This document shows, piece after piece, positions 21,525 through 21,585 of a stretch of DNA of 21,585 nt. The notes beneath the pieces were generated by a model. It ran no database searches, was not told the DNA's origin, and was given only the letters and a program-made list of their open reading frames with translations. Made by a program: the position numbers and the translations under genes. The first letter of the stretch is position 1. Every line of letters begins with the position of its first letter. Source of the stretch: Lachnospiraceae bacterium UBA1251 (GTDB lineage Bacteria > Bacillota > Clostridia > Lachnospirales > Lachnospiraceae); the NCBI GenBank assembly GCA_002308255.1, contig DBVZ01000130.1, forward strand, positions 15,781-37,365. The letters run 5' to 3'.

Positions 21525-21585
21525 TTATTTGCAAAGTTCTGCAACTACGGCGCCAATCTCCTTGCCGTCTGCCTTGCCCTTGAGC
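21525..21585 (-). CDS. Probable GatB/YqeY-domain protein, C-terminal end only
   Basis: Reading the minus strand into the window gives an open frame whose last 19 residues are LKGKADGKEIGAVVAELCK, then TAA at 21527-21525. This matches the end of YqeY-type proteins (usually KGKADGKxVNxIVKELL), small proteins related to the tRNA-binding tail of GatB. Only the tail is present, so the call rests on this one motif. The stop touches the DUF1622 stop with no gap. No start or regulatory signal can be seen. Confidence 0.5.
   Translation of the reverse strand, partial: LKGKADGKEIGAVVAELCK

Noticed and set aside
1-21585. Mobile element, prophage, CRISPR array or defence island
   Set aside because: No transposase, integrase, phage gene, direct-repeat array or tRNA attachment site was seen on either strand.

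Overview
The window looks like chromosomal DNA of a Gram-positive Clostridia member, most likely Lachnospiraceae-like. This rests on the protein families present (DUF4364, DUF1836, YerC/YecD, YfcC, an infC-rpmI-rplT cluster with an RNA leader, a Tudor-tailed PcrA), strong AGGAGG-type ribosome sites and sigma-A-type promoters. It is mostly core genome. I see no phage, insertion sequence, CRISPR array, tRNA or rRNA. Taxonomy is an inference; no search was run.

Layout. (1) 1-2013 (+): the end of purB, then purA, the two enzymes that act around adenylosuccinate in AMP synthesis. (2) 6176-2018 (-): a three-gene membrane operon: a membrane-anchored HAD phosphatase-like protein, a VTT-PlsC-zinc-ribbon fusion, and a YfcC-type carrier. 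This is the least ordinary part of the window. (3) 6291-8421 (+): a SEC-C-tailed protein and an M32 carboxypeptidase, ended by a bidirectional terminator shared with a convergent lipoprotein gene (9350-8520). (4) 9479-10853 (+): promoter, structured leader with attenuator, infC (apparent AUC start), rpmI, rplT, terminator. (5) 10788-12210: rarA, whose promoter is laid across the rplT terminator; its 3' end overlaps a convergent DUF4364 gene. (6) 12763-16161: yerC (+), DUF1836 (-), pcrA (+), three transcription units in close back-to-back and tail-to-tail packing. (7) 16184-18002: a small acidic single-helix membrane protein and the rRNA uracil methyltransferase of the RlmD/RlmCD type. (8) 18034-19957: an ABC ATPase, its ABC-2 permease and an XRE-AbrB regulator, evidently one operon. 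(9) 21000-20077 (-): a monoglyceride-lipase-like hydrolase. (10) 21189-21524 (+): a DUF1622 membrane protein abutting the 3' end of a probable GatB/YqeY gene that runs off the window.

How the genes work together. Translation (IF3, L35, L20, rRNA methylation), replication-repair helicases (RarA, PcrA) and purine synthesis dominate. The candidates for something new are the lipid-type operon at 2018-6176, the RNA switch before infC, several unusual starts (AUC for infC, a possible leaderless HAD mRNA, no visible ribosome site at pcrA and the VTT-PlsC gene), and the nested terminator/promoter between rplT and rarA. I did not find a clearly undescribed defence or mobile system.
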